64,000 nt of DNA, from contig JAGTTD010000011.1 of NCBI GenBank assembly GCA_018398585.1, forward strand, positions 7,997,001 to 8,061,000, given 5' to 3'. Shown here in pieces: positions 60,491-64,000 of the stretch. Position numbers and translations under genes: made by a program. The notes beneath the pieces are model-generated. The model saw only the letters and a program-made list of their open reading frames with translations, made no database searches and was not told the origin of the DNA. This stretch comes from Simmondsia chinensis (Eukaryota; Streptophyta; Magnoliopsida; Caryophyllales; Simmondsiaceae). How positions within the stretch are numbered: position 1 is the stretch's first letter; each line of letters begins with the position of its first letter.

Positions 60491-60641
60491 TGACAGTTAG
60501 GACTTCAAATCTTCAGTTTTCGTCTCTTGTGCTCTCCCTTCATTTTGATCAAGTGCTTAAAAACACTTGCTGCCTGTTCTTGAATCTTTGTTCTCCGTTG
60601 CTAATCTGTTCGTTGCTTCCTTGCATTTCTTCAAACCAAAC

Positions 60642-63600
60642 AATGACGGCTCAAATCGCTTATGCTGTCTCTGCTCCCTTTCCTCAAGCTGATAGCCCTA
60701 TCGAAAAGTAGGTACATTTGGTCCAATAAGACATTTCAATGGTCTCCGAAAGGCTTGAGTGTCTTATTGATCTTGATGATATCAGGGAGGATCTTTCTTG
60801 GATGCCAGAATGATCCTTCTTTAATCTTTCAACCTTGTACCCTGGGGCCCATTTTTGACCCTTTTTATAACCTCCCCAGCCTTGAGGGCAGTTTCCTGAT
60901 ACAGACGAATCTCCTTGGCTTTTTGCAGGTCAATCTTGTGGTGGAAGGCCCATTTGCAAAGAAGCGACATCCTACAAGGGATGGATCTTCATGACCAAGC
61001 GGTATTGCTGAATGGGTGGACCAATTGATTCTTACCTATGGAGATAAATGGAAGAATCTCCACATTTATGAGGCTATCGAACTCTCTAAGATTACTCTCA
61101 GTTATGACTATCCCATCATGACAGCAATCACGTGCTGTTGGGACATCTGTTACAACGCTTTTGTCCTTCCTGAGGGTTTTCTTAGCATCATCTTAGAGGA
61201 TATAGTGGCCCTAACAGGTCTTTCTCTAGGAGGAGAGGAGCTACCTCTTGATTCTTTTGTTTCTAAAGAGGTTGAAGCCTTTGCCTCTTCTTTTTTTATG
61301 ACTAACCTGCCCAGCGATTATGAGTCTTCCATTAAAGTTTTTGTCCTAGAAAGTCATAACTTTGGACGAGGGCTTAGGAAAGAAAAGGTTTATTTTTACT
61401 TATTTTGGTTGAACAAGTTCTTTATTGCTAAGTCCTCTAACTCAGTACTTAAGTCCCTTAGGACCATGGCTATTAACTTGGCCTTTGCTGGTCCACTAGC
61501 TCTAGGACTATTATTTTTGGCCCAATTGTATGGATGTCTTAAGGACATCATAGTAAAAAACTACATTGTCCAGATAGGAAGATCCTTGTGGCTGGTCTAA
61601 CTTTGGGCCTAAGCCTACGTGCCTGAGCTCTGCCACAGGGGACACTTTGTCTCGATAAATGAGGGGTTCACTTGTTACGGAGAGCAATTCAATGGATGTG
61701 AGGTCCTTTTGCCCCTAGGATGGTCTTTTGACCAATGCCTTGAGAGACTCACATAGGTAGGATTAGGATTCAATGGACTTCCTTCAGAGAGAGGAAACTT
61801 GATCCTCTTTGATTTTGGAAACTGGACCTCCATTATGTTGTCTCTGTAGACATCACTCTCAGCTCTAGCAGACTATCTTGTGCCTCAAGACCTTTTCTTC
61901 TACCACCAGACTCACCCTGGTTTAGAAACTTCTAGGCTTGGGTTGTTTGCCAGGTAGTTTGGAATGGTCTAGGACATTCTGTTTCCAAGTTTGAGGACTA
62001 GGAATCTATGGTGGGCTAAAAGGATCTCTATCCGGCTCTCCTAGTACCAAGGGCTTTCTGAGTCCAACTAAGAGGTCAAGTTACTATATGGGTACCCTAT
62101 TGCTCGTAGGTACTCCCCATGTGTCACACCTCATTTTATAGCTTGGTTCTAAGCTTATTGGACCTCCAAGGAGGCCAGAGGCGCCGAGCAGTATTTCATG
62201 CCTTCAATTGAGCTTGCAGATCCTAGCTTGTGAAGTGTTCAGCCAGCCAGCATTAGGCATACCCTAAAGAAGGCATTGCCAGGTGAACAACCATCTCTAA
62301 AGTAGACTTCAGTTTTATCCTTTAGAAGGCCTAAACAAAGACTAATCCTTGTCCTCTTCTTATAGCCACAACTGCTTAGGAAACTCTTAGGAGTACTAGG
62401 AGCTTTACCAGAATATTGCTAGAGGAATTCCCTCTAGGACCCTCTCCACCAACCCTTAAAGTTGGCGGCTCAAAGAAAAGAAAGGAGAGAGATGCTCCCT
62501 CTGCCCTCACATCCAGAGCCATTCAGGTCGTAGAGGAAGAAGAAGAAGATGAAAGAGAAAAGCCAAGCTTCCTCAATAAGAGGCATTGACCTTTCTTAGT
62601 TGGGTTTTTCTTTTGTTCATCTCTTACCAAAAACTGTTTCTAACTTGGCTTTGCATAGGGACAGGAAGCAACAGCCTCAGTTATTGTGGAAATTCTAGAT
62701 TCTCCACCATAGTAGCTTGTGCTAGAGCCCCCTTATGAAACTAAATAACTGAACTCAAGCATTAAAAAAGGAGGAGATATTGCCACTTCAGCTCTGGGGC
62801 TACTCATAAGTGAACCACCTAGAGAGGTTTCACTCCCAGTCCCTCTGAACCAGAGTCCTGTGCAGGCTCTATTCCTTCTTCAGGGAGCGGCCTTCATAAC
62901 CGTTGAAGAGATTCATGAAGGTATGATCTCTTTCTTTGGCTCATGAATCATTGAATTCCAAACCATCAGTTAGTTCTGACATACAAGCATTGCCCTTTCA
63001 GAAGGTCCCCTTGAGGAAGACATTCTAGTGGCTAAAATACCAGAAGAGGTTTCTCCCGTCCTTCCAATTGAAGTCTTATATGTAAAAATTAGTCCCTTCC
63101 TACTTTGGCTCATTTCTAGAATTAGGACTTGATCTCACTCGTTTTGATGTTGTCCCTTTCAGGTTACACCACCAAGAGTTCTCTCTCCTCGAATCTCATA
63201 GAGGATTACATCCCCCTTGGAGAAATTAGGGGCATGAGGGAGATTGGCATTCCAGTAGCTGGACTGAGTATCTCCTAGATTTCAAAGACTAAGGAAAATG
63301 GCACACCTCCCTGTCCTTGCTTTGATTGAGAATGCCACTTGCCAAGAAGCTACCTCCCTAGTGAAGGCCTTGAAGAAAGATCCCAAGGTGGACCCTACCA
63401 TTGCTAGAGAGCTTGAGGTGTTAAAGAAGGTGTTTTCCAAAGCCAACTAGGAGGTCGCATCACTCCTTCAGAAGAAGCGGCATTGCCAAGATGCTATTAG
63501 AGACCTGGGACATTCAGCTGGCCTAAGAGGACTACAACTTCTTTTGAAGAACTCTAAGCAGCTAAGGAAGTCTAGAGTCAGCAGACTCAAGACATCAAAG

Positions 63601-63855
63601 GCTTAGAGGGTGAAATCCATCACCTAGAGGAGAAGTTGAGGCAGCTTAAGAAACAACTGTCTTCTCTTAAGCAATTGCACACTTCTCAGGGCTCAAAGGT
63701 TGGAGAGCTCGAGCAAGTCACCATAGAGGCTCAGAGAACCAATCTAGCCCTTTAAGAAAAGGTGCTCTCCCTGGACTAGCAATTGAATGAAGCCACTAGT
63801 CAGTTGTCAGTTATAGAGGAATCCTTAGTAAGAATTAGGACTGAACTCTTTTGAT
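60642..63855 (+). pseudogene. Plant mobile domain (PMD)-type transposon protein, broken
   Basis: A frame starting MTAQIAYAVSAPFPQADSP has stops from 60709 on, but 61016-61600 is open for 194 codons and carries the PMD signature AITCCWDICYNAFVLPEGF, then SIILEDIVALTGLSLGGEEL and FASSFF. PMD proteins (MAIL1/MAIN relatives) occur in hosts and in MULE or gypsy-like transposons. The following sequence keeps similar reading with many stops: a Glu-rich stretch (EEEEDE near 62540) and a C-terminal coiled coil. The many stops and transposon setting argue for a transposon-derived pseudogene, not a host gene. Confidence 0.7.
63410..63850 (+). pseudogene. Coiled-coil tail of the PMD relic
   Basis: ELEVLKKVFSKAN, LEGEIHHLEEKLRQLKKQLS, SLKQLHTSQGSKVGELEQV and LNEATSQLSVIEESLVRIR form leucine-heptad stretches separated by three in-frame stops, ending at TGA at 63853. 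Confidence 0.65.
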
Positions 63856-64000
63856 ACTTGTAAAGAAGTTTTTGGCTATGCAAGTAACCTACACTATTTT
63901 GTATTAGCTATGTACTCCTTAATATTATCAATGGAATATGCATTTTGTTGAATATGTCTCGTAGTTTGGCAGTTCTTTATTTTATTTTTCTAACTTAAGG
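63856..64000. other. 3' flank of the PMD relic
   Basis: AT-rich with a possible polyadenylation region (AATGGAATATGC). No other feature. Confidence 0.4.

Overview
The window is plant nuclear DNA, most likely from a flowering plant with a repeat-rich genome. It shows degenerate Ty1/copia and Ty3/gypsy elements primed by initiator tRNA-Met, RTE- and L1-type LINEs, several MITE-like elements, solo LTRs, a plant mobile domain (PMD) relic, pararetrovirus-like fragments and AT-rich spacers. Two plant-type host genes are recognisable. Nothing looks bacterial or organellar. I cannot name the species.

The main host gene is a DCN1-like (cullin neddylation) gene on the minus strand. I rebuilt eight coding exons between 31978 and 3989 from splice sites and reading phase; together they give 594 bp, or 198 codons. 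Exon 1, with a TATA box and a GA-rich 5' leader, lies near 32.0 kb. Exon 2 lies near 11.5 kb, so intron 1 is about 20.4 kb. The other exons lie at 8.2-4.0 kb. The last coding exon or exons, about 40-50 residues in relatives, were not found. They may lie left of the window, beyond a non-autonomous LTR element (1-2000) inserted on that side.

Intron 1 is a nest of mobile DNA. It holds a degenerate chromodomain Ty3/gypsy element (12861-20912) flanked by a 5-bp duplication GGTAC, whose 5' end was later duplicated in tandem (2 x 1312 bp). It also holds a MITE-like sequence split by that gypsy element, a Mutator-like MITE, an intronless RPL26 copy fused to an RTE-LINE 3' tail and bounded by a perfect 17-bp target-site duplication (21739-22372), an L1 relic, and two head-to-tail RTE LINE copies (27161-30735).

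Right of the DCN1-like promoter (32.5-64 kb) there is no recognisable host gene. In order: a copia relic (32481-39455) with a 1.36-kb insertion in its gag zinc knuckle; a solo LTR with target duplication CCGCC (41719-43169); inverted pararetrovirus-like fragments (43.7-44.85 kb); MITEs, one with a clean 9-bp duplication (45456-45840); a 2-kb LTR with an adjoining PBS-like site (47554-49598); a minus-strand copia relic (50051-56170) hosting a solo LTR with duplication GAGTG (53200-54669) and a 29-30-bp minisatellite; a gypsy PR-RT-RNase H relic (56575-58930); and a PMD plus coiled-coil relic (60642-63855).

All calls come from reading the sequence, splice-site logic and family knowledge. No database search or alignment was run.
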